Positions 1 to 8,997 of a stretch of DNA of 64,000 nt are shown in pieces; position 1 is the stretch's first letter; the number at the start of each line of letters is the position of its first letter. A program made the translations under genes and the position numbers. The notes under the pieces were generated by a model. It was not told where the DNA came from, searched no databases, and worked only from the letters and a program-made list of their open reading frames with translations. This DNA comes from JANQIO01 sp043585095. Lineage in GTDB: Bacteria; Pseudomonadota; Gammaproteobacteria; Pseudomonadales; Halieaceae. Location of the stretch: positions 3,162,001 through 3,226,000 of the forward strand of contig CP121321.1 in NCBI GenBank assembly GCA_043585095.1, given 5' to 3'.

Positions 1-8
1 GCGTCAGC

Positions 9-542
9 ATGAGAAAACGCAGTAATCCACTGGATCGATTCGCCCGCGACCTGTCACCCGGCAAGCTTCGTTGGATTGGCCTGCGCACAGAACGTCGCGG
101 GCAGATCGCCACACCGGAACAAGTGCTGGCAATACAAGACCGGGGGCTTGAAGGGGATCACCGCATCGATAAAACGCCTGGGTCAGGGCGGCAGGTCACG
201 CTGATCTCAGCGGAATTCATACAGCAAACGGCGCATTTTCTCGGCAAAGAAACAATTGATCCTGCACTTCTACGCCGCAACCTTGTGGTGAGCGGAATCA
301 ACTTGCATGCCTTGCGCTATCAACGCTTCACCATCGGCGACGCCCTGTTTGAGGCAGGGGCGCTGTGTCACCCCTGCTCGCGTATGGAGTCTGCGTTGGG
401 CAAAGGTGGCGTTGCTGCCATGCTGGGTCACGGCGGCCTGTGTTGCAGGATATTGCGCAGCGGCGTGATACGGATTGGCGATGCAGTTCAGGTCGACACT
501 ACCGGTCAAACTGCTGACCTGTTTGCTGAAGACACGGCCTAA
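9..542 (+). CDS. MOSC domain-containing protein
   Basis: A 177-residue protein with the MOSC fold seen in molybdenum-cofactor sulfurases and in YiiM/MOCS1-like proteins. Visible family marks are the segment RRNLVVSGINL at residues 89-99, the glycine-rich start around G47-D50, and Cys120 and Cys123 in GALCHPCSRME, where MOSC proteins keep a conserved Cys. By family, it would bind or transfer Mo-cofactor-linked sulfur or reduce N-hydroxylated compounds; the exact substrate cannot be told. The few bases before the ATG at 9 show no in-frame stop, so the true start could lie upstream of the window. The gene converges on the next one with only 7 bases between them. Confidence 0.8.
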   Translation: MRKRSNPLDRFARDLSPGKLRWIGLRTERRGQIATPEQVLAIQDRGLEGDHRIDKTPGSGRQVTLISAEFIQQTAHFLGKETIDPALLRRNLVVSGINLHALRYQRFTIGDALFEAGALCHPCSRMESALGKGGVAAMLGHGGLCCRILRSGVIRIGDAVQVDTTGQTADLFAEDTA

Positions 543-549
543 GTGCGCC

Positions 550-1005
550 TTACTGTAAGGCAACGTCCACCAGGACAAGGCGCGGAGCAGCTTGCGCCAG
601 GCTCGTTTCATTCGGGGTTTTGTCGCGATTCAGCTTGATGCCGTACACCACAGCATCGCGAGGCAAGGCGGTAATGAAGTCACGCACTCTTTCACGCAGC
701 GCGTCACTGTCGCCTTCGTAAAGTGTGGCAACGCCTCCCCAACGCTCTCCTACCATCTCAACCGATACCAGCGACGGTCCGTCGCGAAAATTCTTCCACC
801 AGCCGGTGTTCAGGCTGGACAGGAACAACACCCTGTCATCTTGGCGAAGGTAGCTAAGCGGCGTACTCAGGGCACGGCCGCTCTTGCGACCGGTGAAGTG
901 CAATATGCCGACGTTGCGACTGACAATACCGTGCAGCGGCGAACGCAAAACCCCGCGCACGGCGGGGTTCAGAAGGTAGCGATAAAAGGCGTGACCGAGG
1001 TTCAT
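550..1005 (-). CDS. Nitroreductase/deazaflavin (DUF385)-type small protein
   Basis: About 151 residues if started at the ATG at 1005, which overlaps the stop of the upstream glutathione transferase gene by 4 bases (ATGA), a sign of translational coupling. A longer frame to 1065 runs inside that gene and is less likely. The segment HFTGRKSGRALSTPLSYL and the following WWKNFRDGP resemble the split-barrel DUF385 proteins, annotated as nitroreductase-family deazaflavin-dependent oxidoreductases. Outside actinobacteria such proteins usually lack a known cofactor, so F420 use should not be assumed. Its coupling to a thiol-dependent transferase suggests a shared redox or detoxification role, which is inference. 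Confidence 0.72.
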   Translation of the reverse strand: MNLGHAFYRYLLNPAVRGVLRSPLHGIVSRNVGILHFTGRKSGRALSTPLSYLRQDDRVLFLSSLNTGWWKNFRDGPSLVSVEMVGERWGGVATLYEGDSDALRERVRDFITALPRDAVVYGIKLNRDKTPNETSLAQAAPRLVLVDVALQ

Positions 1006-1844
1006 CCAATATCCAGATCGGAAGCGTAATGGCGCTCGGCAACACGCTCTTCTTCCGGACCCCACACGCGATTGACGCGCCGCCCGCGCTTTACACCTTC
1101 ACGGGCTTCGATCTGCTCAGCCCAGCGCTTAACGTGGGTGTAAGAGTCGACCTCGAGGAACTTCTGCGCGTTGTATATGTCGCCGGTTATCACCACGCCG
1201 TACCAGGGCCAGGTGGCCATATCGGCAATCGTATACTCGTCCCCGGCCAAAAATTCGCGTTCCGCCAGATTGCGATCCAACACATCGAGCTGCCGCTTAA
1301 CTTCCATGGTGTAGCGATTGATCGGGTACTCATACTTCTCCGGCGCGTAGGCATAAAAGTGCCCAAAGCCCCCGCCCAAAAACGGCGCGCTACCCATCTG
1401 CCAGAACAACCACGACATACATTCCGCCCTCGCAGAAGGCTCAGTTGGCAGAAATTCACCGAATTTCTCCGCAAGATAGACGAGGATGGCACCAGATTCG
1501 AAGATGCGGGTTGGCGTCTCAGTACTGTGGTCAACCATCGCCGGTATCTTGGAGTTCGGGTTTGCTGACACGAAGCCGCTGGAAAACTGATCACCATCGC
1601 CGATATTAATAATGAACGCATCGTATTCGGCGCCCTGATGGCCCAGAGCTAGCAACTCCTCCAGCATCACGGTGACTTTTACCCCGTTTGGCGTAGCCAG
1701 CGAATACAGCTGAAGTGGGTGCTTACCTACTGGCAAGTCCTTATCGTGCGTGGCACCGGAGATCGGCCGGTTAATATTGGCGAAGCGTCCGCCGCTGTCT
1801 GCATCCCAGGTCCAGACTTCAGGTGGCTCGTAGGTATCAGTCAT
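1002..1844 (-). CDS. yghU: YghU-type glutathione S-transferase
   Basis: A 280-residue cytosolic protein close in length and sequence to Escherichia coli YghU, a glutathione- and glutathionyl-spermidine-linked disulfide-bond oxidoreductase. Evidence includes the N-terminal extension with RFANINRPISG, the thioredoxin-like N domain with SLATPNGVKVTVMLEE (about residues 48-63), the NPNSKIPAMVD segment that binds the glutathione gamma-glutamyl part, ESGAILVYLAEKFG, and an all-helical C domain ending near residue 260 with FLAGDEYTIADMATWPW. It is followed with a 4-base overlap by the DUF385-type gene. The assignment to the YghU subgroup is strong; the physiological substrate is unknown. Confidence 0.9.
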   Translation of the reverse strand: MTDTYEPPEVWTWDADSGGRFANINRPISGATHDKDLPVGKHPLQLYSLATPNGVKVTVMLEELLALGHQGAEYDAFIINIGDGDQFSSGFVSANPNSKIPAMVDHSTETPTRIFESGAILVYLAEKFGEFLPTEPSARAECMSWLFWQMGSAPFLGGGFGHFYAYAPEKYEYPINRYTMEVKRQLDVLDRNLAEREFLAGDEYTIADMATWPWYGVVITGDIYNAQKFLEVDSYTHVKRWAEQIEAREGVKRGRRVNRVWGPEEERVAERHYASDLDIG

Positions 1845-1876
1845 ATCTGTTTATCCAATCCTGTTTGATTAAAGGC

Positions 1877-3286
1877 TTATCGAGGCCGAAGTGCTTCCTC
1901 TACCGGTACGCCGTCTTGTTTGTACACCACTCCGCCCTTCATCACGAAGTCGACTCGAGACAGCAGGTTGATGTGCCGTAACACGTCGCCTTTAACGGCG
2001 ATGATGTCGGCATATTTGCCAGCGGACACGGTGCCCCAGCGATCTTCCACGCCCATCATCACAGCACCCCAGTAGGTTGCCGCGCGGATAGCCGTCATCG
2101 GGTCGATATCCATCACCCGAACCCAGACATCCAACTCATTCCAGGTACTCTGGCAATGAAATTTCATCGGAATGCCGCTATCGGTGCCTACCAACAGCAC
2201 CAGGCCCGCCTCACGTAGCTGGCTAATTTTTCGCTTTAGCGTCGGCTTACGGATGGGCGTGAGTTGCGAGTAAGCCAGCTGGCCGGGCTGCTGGATGGAC
2301 TGTTCGATGTCCGCAATCGTCGAAGGTTCCAGGCCGCGGTGCCAACAATCGTCATCCAGCTTTTCCGGGTTGTCTACCGTATCCAGATAATTCCAAAGTC
2401 CTTCAACCGTGGGCGTCCAAAATAGTGGCCCGCCTGCCACACGGCCGGTAGCCGTGCGTTCGCGCAGCGCCGCGATCACATCGGGCGGATACTCAGGAGC
2501 GGTGGTAAGCCCGGTGTGCTCAAAGTTATCCACGCCGATGGCTAATCCGCGTCTAATCTCGTCCGGGCGATGGGAGTGGGCAACCACTTTCAGGCCTCGT
2601 GCATGGGCCTCATCCACGATGGTTTGGGCCTCGTCCAGCGTCATCTTGTCCTGGTCGATCAGCTTGATGATGTCCACGCCGGCATCGGCAAGTTTCTTTA
2701 CCTTGCGCTTGGCATCACCGGTACCGTCTATGCCCCAGCGAAACAACTCAGTACCGGGGTATGGTTCATGCTGAATAAAGGGTCCGGAGATAAACAACCT
2801 GGGGCCCGGCAGACTGCCCGACTCGATGCGCTGCTTAACGGATACAGAAGCTTCCAGCGGTGCGCCCAGGTCCCGCGCGGTTGTCACTCCGGCCAGCAGC
2901 AGCTGCACCGCGCTCGCGGGCATGATCTCGTCGGCAAGCCGGTCCAGGTAGGTAAGATCCCAGTGCTTATAGTCGGAGTGGCCGTTCAACATTAAGTGCG
3001 CGTGGTTTTCCCAGAGGCCGGGTAGCACATCCATGCCTTCTGTCGACACCACCTCATAGCCCTCAGGTATCGGTAGAGAATCGACGCTGCCAACCTGCTG
3101 GATTACGCCATCCTCAATCAATATAACGCTATTGGCGATCGGCCTGTGGCCAAATCCATCAATAAGCCGCCCACCCACTAACGCGGTGCCGGCCTGCGCC
3201 GCAGGAATCATCAAACAGCTCAACAGCAGCGAACACGTCACCGCGCGGAACCGCGCTGACAAGGTCATTAGGCGCAGAAGCGTCAT
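1877..3286 (-). CDS. Exported amidohydrolase family protein
   Basis: About 469 residues from the ATG at 3286, which has an AAAGAGAG ribosome site just upstream; the frame is open further to 3370. The start gives a clear signal peptide (basic start, hydrophobic LLLSCLMIPAAQA), so the protein is likely periplasmic. Metal-dependent amidohydrolase marks are GLWENHAHLML (HxH), the lysine in DIIKLIDQDKM, HSH in VVAHSHRP, HTG further on and the aspartate in VGTDSGIPM. Members act as imidazolonepropionase-like or prolidase-like hydrolases. The substrate cannot be read from the sequence. It is divergent from the pcs-mcr operon with about 280 bases between, so a functional link is possible but unproven. 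Confidence 0.85.
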   Translation of the reverse strand: MTLLRLMTLSARFRAVTCSLLLSCLMIPAAQAGTALVGGRLIDGFGHRPIANSVILIEDGVIQQVGSVDSLPIPEGYEVVSTEGMDVLPGLWENHAHLMLNGHSDYKHWDLTYLDRLADEIMPASAVQLLLAGVTTARDLGAPLEASVSVKQRIESGSLPGPRLFISGPFIQHEPYPGTELFRWGIDGTGDAKRKVKKLADAGVDIIKLIDQDKMTLDEAQTIVDEAHARGLKVVAHSHRPDEIRRGLAIGVDNFEHTGLTTAPEYPPDVIAALRERTATGRVAGGPLFWTPTVEGLWNYLDTVDNPEKLDDDCWHRGLEPSTIADIEQSIQQPGQLAYSQLTPIRKPTLKRKISQLREAGLVLLVGTDSGIPMKFHCQSTWNELDVWVRVMDIDPMTAIRAATYWGAVMMGVEDRWGTVSAGKYADIIAVKGDVLRHINLLSRVDFVMKGGVVYKQDGVPVEEALRPR

Positions 3287-3570
3287 AGGCACATCTCTCT
3301 TTAAAAACCGGTCGTTCAGACTATCGGAAAGGCGGAAACGACTCCAGCAAGCTATGCTTTGGGATAGCACTGCCTATCACGCAGGAAATCCAATCATTGA
3401 TCGCTGCGTATACAACATTTACGCCGTGTTCAGTTTCTGTTCGGCTTGTGGCCGGATACAACGGGCCAGCGGCGCGCTGAGAAAAAGTCTCTGCGCGAAA
3501 AACGACAATTTAAATCGCGCCGGAACGCTCTCATCGAACGTGTGGCGCGATGACACTCGGAGAGACGAGG
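3287..3570. promoter_or_regulatory. Divergent intergenic region, amidohydrolase / pcs
   Basis: This 284-base stretch must hold the promoters of both the amidohydrolase gene and the pcs-mcr operon. I see a purine-rich ribosome site (GGAG at 3559-3562, GAGG at 3567-3570) before the GTG at 3571. I see no convincing palindromic operator, no convincing sigma-70 hexamer pair and no credible small gene. Confidence 0.45.
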
Positions 3571-6500
3571 GTGGCCAAATCCAATAATAAGTGGGGCCTC
3601 CTGGGGTCTCAGCAGGAAGAAGATACTCAACGCTCACGGGCCATGGACGACCCGGGCGCCTACCACGGCGCTATCGCCGCTGCTGAGCTTCACTGGTATG
3701 ACACTGAGAGCCAATCGTGGCTCAACCGCAATCCGGACACGTCAGCCTGGCAAGGCCTCCCTGCGCCTGCCGGACCTGAAGAGCCCGTCACGGTAAAAGC
3801 CGCTGACTGGACGCCCTGGTCCGAAGCTCTGGATTCCAGCAACGCACCTTTTTACAAATGGTTCGTCGGCGCCCAAACCAACGCCTGCTTTAACGAAGTG
3901 GACCGCCATGTGCTGGCAGGCCACGGTGACCGCATCGCCATCATCTTTGAAGGCGATCGCTGGGATCCCTCCAAGAACGAGGGTAAAGGTGGGCCGGTAT
4001 TTGAAAAAGAGATCAGCTACCGAGAGCTGTTGATTGAAACAGTGCTGCGCGCGCAGGTGTTGTCCGACATCGGTCTGGTGAAGGGAGATCGTATCGCCTT
4101 CAACTTGCCTAACATCCTCGATCAGATCTATTACACCCTGGCGGCGAAACGTCTGGGCATCATATACACGCCAGTGTTTGGTGGCTTTTCGGCCAAAACC
4201 CTGTCAGACCGCATTTACGACGCCGGTGCGAAAGTGGTCATCACCGCAGACGGTGGCTATCGCAACGCCGAAGTCGTTGCTTATAAAGGCACCTATACCG
4301 ACCCGGCGCTGGACAACTACATCCCGCGCCCCACTGCTCTAAAAGCCTTGTCAGATTGTCTGGCGCGTTTCGACCTGGGTGATTTGGCGGACCGATTGAA
4401 CACATCGGTGGGCACTGCGCTGGCTGGCGAGATAACGCTGGAGCGCAGCGATTTGATGCGCGAACTGGGCATCGCGCTGGCGCAGGAAACCAGTTTGCCC
4501 GCCGAACAATCAGCCGAGCTACGTACCGCCGTCGCACGCGAACTCGCGGATGCCCGCCACAACGTCGACACGGTAGTGGTGGTGCGCTATACCGGCCAGG
4601 AAGTGGTTGAGCAAGCTCGAGATCGCTGGTCTCACGATTTAATGGCTACCGCCACCAGCACCGTGCTGGACAGCGCAGGTGTGGACAGCCTGGACACCTT
4701 GAGGGCGCTAGATGACAGCGCGCTTTGGACCGCACTGAATACGGCGCATCCCGCCCTGCCCGTTGAGGCCAACTGGCCGCTTTTTATCATTTATACCTCA
4801 GGATCCACAGGCAAGCCCAAAGGTGTGGTCCACACACACGGCGGCTGGCTCTCCGGTATTACCCATACCATGCGCACCGTGTTCAATGCCGACCAGGATG
4901 ATCGCCTTTACGTCATCGGCGATCCGGGCTGGATTACCGGCCAGGCCTATCTGATGGCGGCGCCTCTGTGTCGCGGCATGACGACAATCATTCATGAAGG
5001 TTCGCCGCTGTTCCCGCACGCCGGGCGCTTCTCCTCCATTATCGAACGCCATGGCGCCACCGTGTTCAAGGCTGGCTCGACCTTCCTGAAGGCCGTAATG
5101 ACGGACCCTGCCAGCACTGACGACATGGCAACCTACGACATGTCCAAGCTGCATGCCGGCACCTTTTGCGCGGAACCCGTATCGCCCGCCGTGCAGCAGT
5201 TCGCCATGGACCGCATCTGCAACCACTACATTAATTCCTACTGGGCCACCGAACACGGCGGCATCGTGTTTTCCTGCCCCTGGGGCGATTTCAAACCCTT
5301 GAGCGCCGATGCCAAAACCTGGCCGCTGCCCTGGATCCAGGCGGAAGTTCGGGTGGCTACAGAAACTCAAGCTGATGGCCGTGCCACGCAATGGCGCCTC
5401 GCCGAAGAAGGCGAAAAGGGTGAGTTGGTTATTACCCAGCCCTACCCCTATCTGGCGCGCACCATCTGGGGTGACGCAGAAAACCTGGGTACGGCTGAGT
5501 GGGCCGGTGATATCAGTCGTTTCACTCAGACCTACTTCGACCGCTGGCCCGGTGATCATGCGTACACGCAGGGTGACTACGCACGCAAACACGCTGACGG
5601 TGCCTTCACGCTTCACGGCCGCTCTGACGACGTAATCAATGTGTCCGGTCACCGCATTGGCACCGAGGAAATCGAAGGGGCTATCTTGCGCGACAAAACC
5701 CTGCGCAAGGATTCACCGGTTGGTAACGCCGTAGTCGTCGGTGCGCCCCACGACGAAAAGGGCGAGACACCGGTCGCTTTCCTAATGGCTGCGCCTGGCA
5801 AGAAGTTGACTGACGATGATCTCAGCCGACTGCAAGGGTTAGTGCGCAGTGAGAAAGGCGCGACCGCCGTACCGTCAGATTTTCTGGTGGTGTCGGGCTT
5901 CCCGGAAACCCGCAGCGGCAAGTACATGCGCCGTACCCTGCGCGCGATTCTATTGGATGAACCCTTAGGCGACCTATCAACGCTGCGCAACCCCGAGGTG
6001 GTCGACGAGATCGCCGCCACCGTCGAGAAGTGGAAGTCCTTTGGACGCCTGTCAGAAGCGCGACAAATCGTGCAGACCTGGCGCTACTTGCGCGTTGAGA
6101 CCCACGAAATTGCGCCCGATAAAAACGTCGCTTTATTGGTGGTCGATTCGCCACCGGTTAACTCCCTTAACGAACGTTCGCTTGATGAATTCAATACGGT
6201 GCTACAGCACTTGCTGCATCAGGAGTCGGTCTCCGCGGTGGTAGTGACCGGGGCGCGCAACGCTTTCGTCGCCGGTGCAGACGTCAAAGAGCTGCTGGAA
6301 GTTGGTGAAGAGGGCGATATGGATAGCGCGCGCACGCCGCCGAACGCCGCGCATACGGCTTTCTCTACTCTGGAAAATCTGGACAAGCCCGTTATAGCGG
6401 CAGTGAACGGACCGGCGCTGGGAGGCGGCAACGAGCTAGTGCTGGCTTGCGCCTATGTTGTCGCCGACCTGCATGCGCGCTTCGGCCAGCCGGAAATCAA

Positions 6501-8997
6501 CCTGAATCTATTGCCCGGCTATGGCGGCACACAGCGGCTGCCACGGCGTCTACACCATGCCCGCGGCGAGCAGGGCCTGTTAGAAGCGATTCGATTGATT
6601 GTCTCAGGTCGCGCACTGGATGCCGATGAAGCCGCGGCGGCAGGTCTTGTCGACCAGGTTGTCGGAGGCGATGGCAAAGGACCGGTCGCGGTCGCCATGG
6701 ACTTGCTGCGCCAATACTTCAATGACGACGGCCCTCTGGTCGAAGCCATGGTCTCTCGGAGAAGCTATCTGGAAAGCCGCGAAAGCACCCTGCCGATGAC
6801 CGACACGCTGCTGGAAAACCCTGCGTTGGCACCGACGCTGTCGCAAGCACGCGCCAGCGGACGCGGACACGCTGTCGACCGAATACTGAACGCGGTCAAA
6901 ACCGGCGCCAGCCAAGGGCAGGCAGCTGGACTCAAGTTAGAGGCAGAACTGTTCGCCGAAGCGGTCTGCGATCCCGAGGCCGGGCCTGTGGGTATTCGAG
7001 CGTTTTTGGAGCGTCGTAGCCCCGCGTTACCCATCAAACACACCGACGTGCCGCCGTATCCCAGTGCGGACCTGTGCGAATCTCTGGTCAATGACGGTGA
7101 CCTGATCCCCATGGGAGCTAGTTTCTTCCCTGGCGTGACGCCAATTCCGCGCTACCAGTATGGGCTGGGCGTCGCTCGCCACGAAGAAAACGGCGAGCCC
7201 GCCCACGGCGACCCGATAGAGGCAGAACGACAGCTGGTTTTCGGAACGCCGCGCCCGGGACCCAACGAGGCGCTGGTCTACGTGCTCGCCTCTGAGATGA
7301 ACTTCAACGATATCTGGGCGATTACCGGCATCCCCGTTTCACCTTTCGATGCTCGCGACGCCGACGTTCAGGTAACCGGCTCAGGCGGCGTTGCAATCAT
7401 TGCTGAGCTGGGCGAAGAACTGGTGCGAGAAGGCCGCTTATCCCTGGGCGATATTGTCACCATTTATTCCGGTCAAAGTGAGCTGCTGTCGCCGGACCAG
7501 GGCCTGGACCCCATGGCAGCGGATTTCCGCATTCAAGGCTATGAACGCAACGACGGCAGCCACGCACAGTTTTTGACCGTACAGGGCCCGCAGTTACACA
7601 AGAAACTACCCGGGCTCACTATCGAAGAAGCGGGTTCCTATGGCCTGACTATGGGCACGATTCATCGCGCCCTCTTTACGACGCTAAACATCCAGCCGAA
7701 CAAGCGCTTGTTTGTTGAGGGCGCTGCCACCGGCACGGGCCTGGACTGCCTGCGCACAGCGCTAGGCTCTGGTTTACGCGCAGTTGGCATGGTCTCCAGT
7801 GAGGAACGCGCTGAGCGCGTTCGAGCTCAGGGCGGTGAAGCGATTAGCCGCAAGGACGCACGCTGGGCGGACATCTTCAGTCCGGTGCCCGACGATCCCG
7901 CGCAATGGGATCAATGGGAAGCCGCCGGCGCAGACTTCGTTGCTGAAGGCGAGAAGCTTGCCGAAGGTCCTATCGACTACGTGGTCTCCCACGCAGGGGA
8001 GCGGGCCTTCTCGCGCTCCTTCCAACTGCTGGGCAAAGGCGGCGTATTAACGTTCTACGGCGCCTCTTCCGGTTACCGCTTCTCCTTTATGGGCAAGGCG
8101 GGCAGCAGCAAACCCGCAGAGATGTTTGCGCGGGCCGGGCTGCGCGCCGGTATGAGCCTGTTGGTGGTCTATGGACCCGGTGCAGAAGACGGCATCGTTG
8201 ACCCCGTGGCCATACAGGCAATTGAAGTCGGCTGCGCCCTGGGAGCGCAGGTCGCCGTGCTGGCCGACACTGTGCCACAGCGGGAGTTTGTCAGCTCACT
8301 AGGCTTTGGCACGCGTCTTACCGGCGTTGTCAGCATCGAAGAGATTCAACGTCGGCTGGGTGACGATTTCGATCCGCCCGGCCCGTTCATGGAGTTGCCA
8401 GATCCCTTCGAAGAATCAGCCGCCTTCAAAGAGGCGGTGCGCCGCTTCTCCGATCGCACCCTGAAACCGATCGGCTCTGCAATCGCGCCGCTGCTGCGCA
8501 ACACCCTGGATCGACGCGGCTTGCCGGATGTGGTGTTCGAGCGTCGCGGTCGCGACGGTCTCGCGCTGGCAACCTCGTTGGTAAAGCCCAACGTTGGCAA
8601 GGTGGTATACGCAGAAGACTTATCCGGCATGCGATTGAGCTTCTATGCGCCGCAGGTGTGGATGCGCCAGCGACGCATACTCATGCCCACGGCAGAAATA
8701 CGCGGTACCCACCTCAACACCGCCCGCGAGTTTGCCGAAATGCAGGAACGCATTGCCGCCGGACAGATCGACGTAATGGCGCCGGTCCCAGTGGAAATGG
8801 ACGGGGTGGCCGAGGCCCATCAGGCCATGTGGGAAAACCGCCACGAAGGGGCCAACTACGTTGCTATACACGCGCTACCGCGCACTGGCCTTAAAACCCG
8901 GGACGAGCTCTATCGCGCCTGGGCAATCCGCGACGCCGAACAGCGTGGTGAATCTTTCGAACGCATTGATACGGGATCTGCAGGAGCACTCCGATGA
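3571..8997 (+). CDS. pcs: Trifunctional propionyl-CoA synthase
   Basis: A 1808-residue fusion that converts 3-hydroxypropionate, ATP, CoA and NADPH to propionyl-CoA. It aligns along its whole length with Chloroflexus aurantiacus Pcs (1822 residues) as I recall that sequence. An acyl-CoA synthetase domain (1 to about 800) has YTSGSTGKPKG near 408-418 and the adenylate-forming lysine near 784 in ETRSGKYMRR. A crotonase-type hydratase domain (about 850-1100) keeps both catalytic glutamates, E955 (GGGNEL) and E975 (FGQPEI), 20 residues apart as in crotonase. An MDR enoyl-CoA reductase domain (about 1180-1800) has the nucleotide loop GAATGTG near 1383. The GTG start is preferred because GGAG lies 8 bases upstream; the in-frame ATG at 3550 lacks such a site. 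mcr overlaps its stop. Confidence 0.96.
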   Translation: MAKSNNKWGLLGSQQEEDTQRSRAMDDPGAYHGAIAAAELHWYDTESQSWLNRNPDTSAWQGLPAPAGPEEPVTVKAADWTPWSEALDSSNAPFYKWFVGAQTNACFNEVDRHVLAGHGDRIAIIFEGDRWDPSKNEGKGGPVFEKEISYRELLIETVLRAQVLSDIGLVKGDRIAFNLPNILDQIYYTLAAKRLGIIYTPVFGGFSAKTLSDRIYDAGAKVVITADGGYRNAEVVAYKGTYTDPALDNYIPRPTALKALSDCLARFDLGDLADRLNTSVGTALAGEITLERSDLMRELGIALAQETSLPAEQSAELRTAVARELADARHNVDTVVVVRYTGQEVVEQARDRWSHDLMATATSTVLDSAGVDSLDTLRALDDSALWTALNTAHPALPVEANWPLFIIYTSGSTGKPKGVVHTHGGWLSGITHTMRTVFNADQDDRLYVIGDPGWITGQAYLMAAPLCRGMTTIIHEGSPLFPHAGRFSSIIERHGATVFKAGSTFLKAVMTDPASTDDMATYDMSKLHAGTFCAEPVSPAVQQFAMDRICNHYINSYWATEHGGIVFSCPWGDFKPLSADAKTWPLPWIQAEVRVATETQADGRATQWRLAEEGEKGELVITQPYPYLARTIWGDAENLGTAEWAGDISRFTQTYFDRWPGDHAYTQGDYARKHADGAFTLHGRSDDVINVSGHRIGTEEIEGAILRDKTLRKDSPVGNAVVVGAPHDEKGETPVAFLMAAPGKKLTDDDLSRLQGLVRSEKGATAVPSDFLVVSGFPETRSGKYMRRTLRAILLDEPLGDLSTLRNPEVVDEIAATVEKWKSFGRLSEARQIVQTWRYLRVETHEIAPDKNVALLVVDSPPVNSLNERSLDEFNTVLQHLLHQESVSAVVVTGARNAFVAGADVKELLEVGEEGDMDSARTPPNAAHTAFSTLENLDKPVIAAVNGPALGGGNELVLACAYVVADLHARFGQPEINLNLLPGYGGTQRLPRRLHHARGEQGLLEAIRLIVSGRALDADEAAAAGLVDQVVGGDGKGPVAVAMDLLRQYFNDDGPLVEAMVSRRSYLESRESTLPMTDTLLENPALAPTLSQARASGRGHAVDRILNAVKTGASQGQAAGLKLEAELFAEAVCDPEAGPVGIRAFLERRSPALPIKHTDVPPYPSADLCESLVNDGDLIPMGASFFPGVTPIPRYQYGLGVARHEENGEPAHGDPIEAERQLVFGTPRPGPNEALVYVLASEMNFNDIWAITGIPVSPFDARDADVQVTGSGGVAIIAELGEELVREGRLSLGDIVTIYSGQSELLSPDQGLDPMAADFRIQGYERNDGSHAQFLTVQGPQLHKKLPGLTIEEAGSYGLTMGTIHRALFTTLNIQPNKRLFVEGAATGTGLDCLRTALGSGLRAVGMVSSEERAERVRAQGGEAISRKDARWADIFSPVPDDPAQWDQWEAAGADFVAEGEKLAEGPIDYVVSHAGERAFSRSFQLLGKGGVLTFYGASSGYRFSFMGKAGSSKPAEMFARAGLRAGMSLLVVYGPGAEDGIVDPVAIQAIEVGCALGAQVAVLADTVPQREFVSSLGFGTRLTGVVSIEEIQRRLGDDFDPPGPFMELPDPFEESAAFKEAVRRFSDRTLKPIGSAIAPLLRNTLDRRGLPDVVFERRGRDGLALATSLVKPNVGKVVYAEDLSGMRLSFYAPQVWMRQRRILMPTAEIRGTHLNTAREFAEMQERIAAGQIDVMAPVPVEMDGVAEAHQAMWENRHEGANYVAIHALPRTGLKTRDELYRAWAIRDAEQRGESFERIDTGSAGALR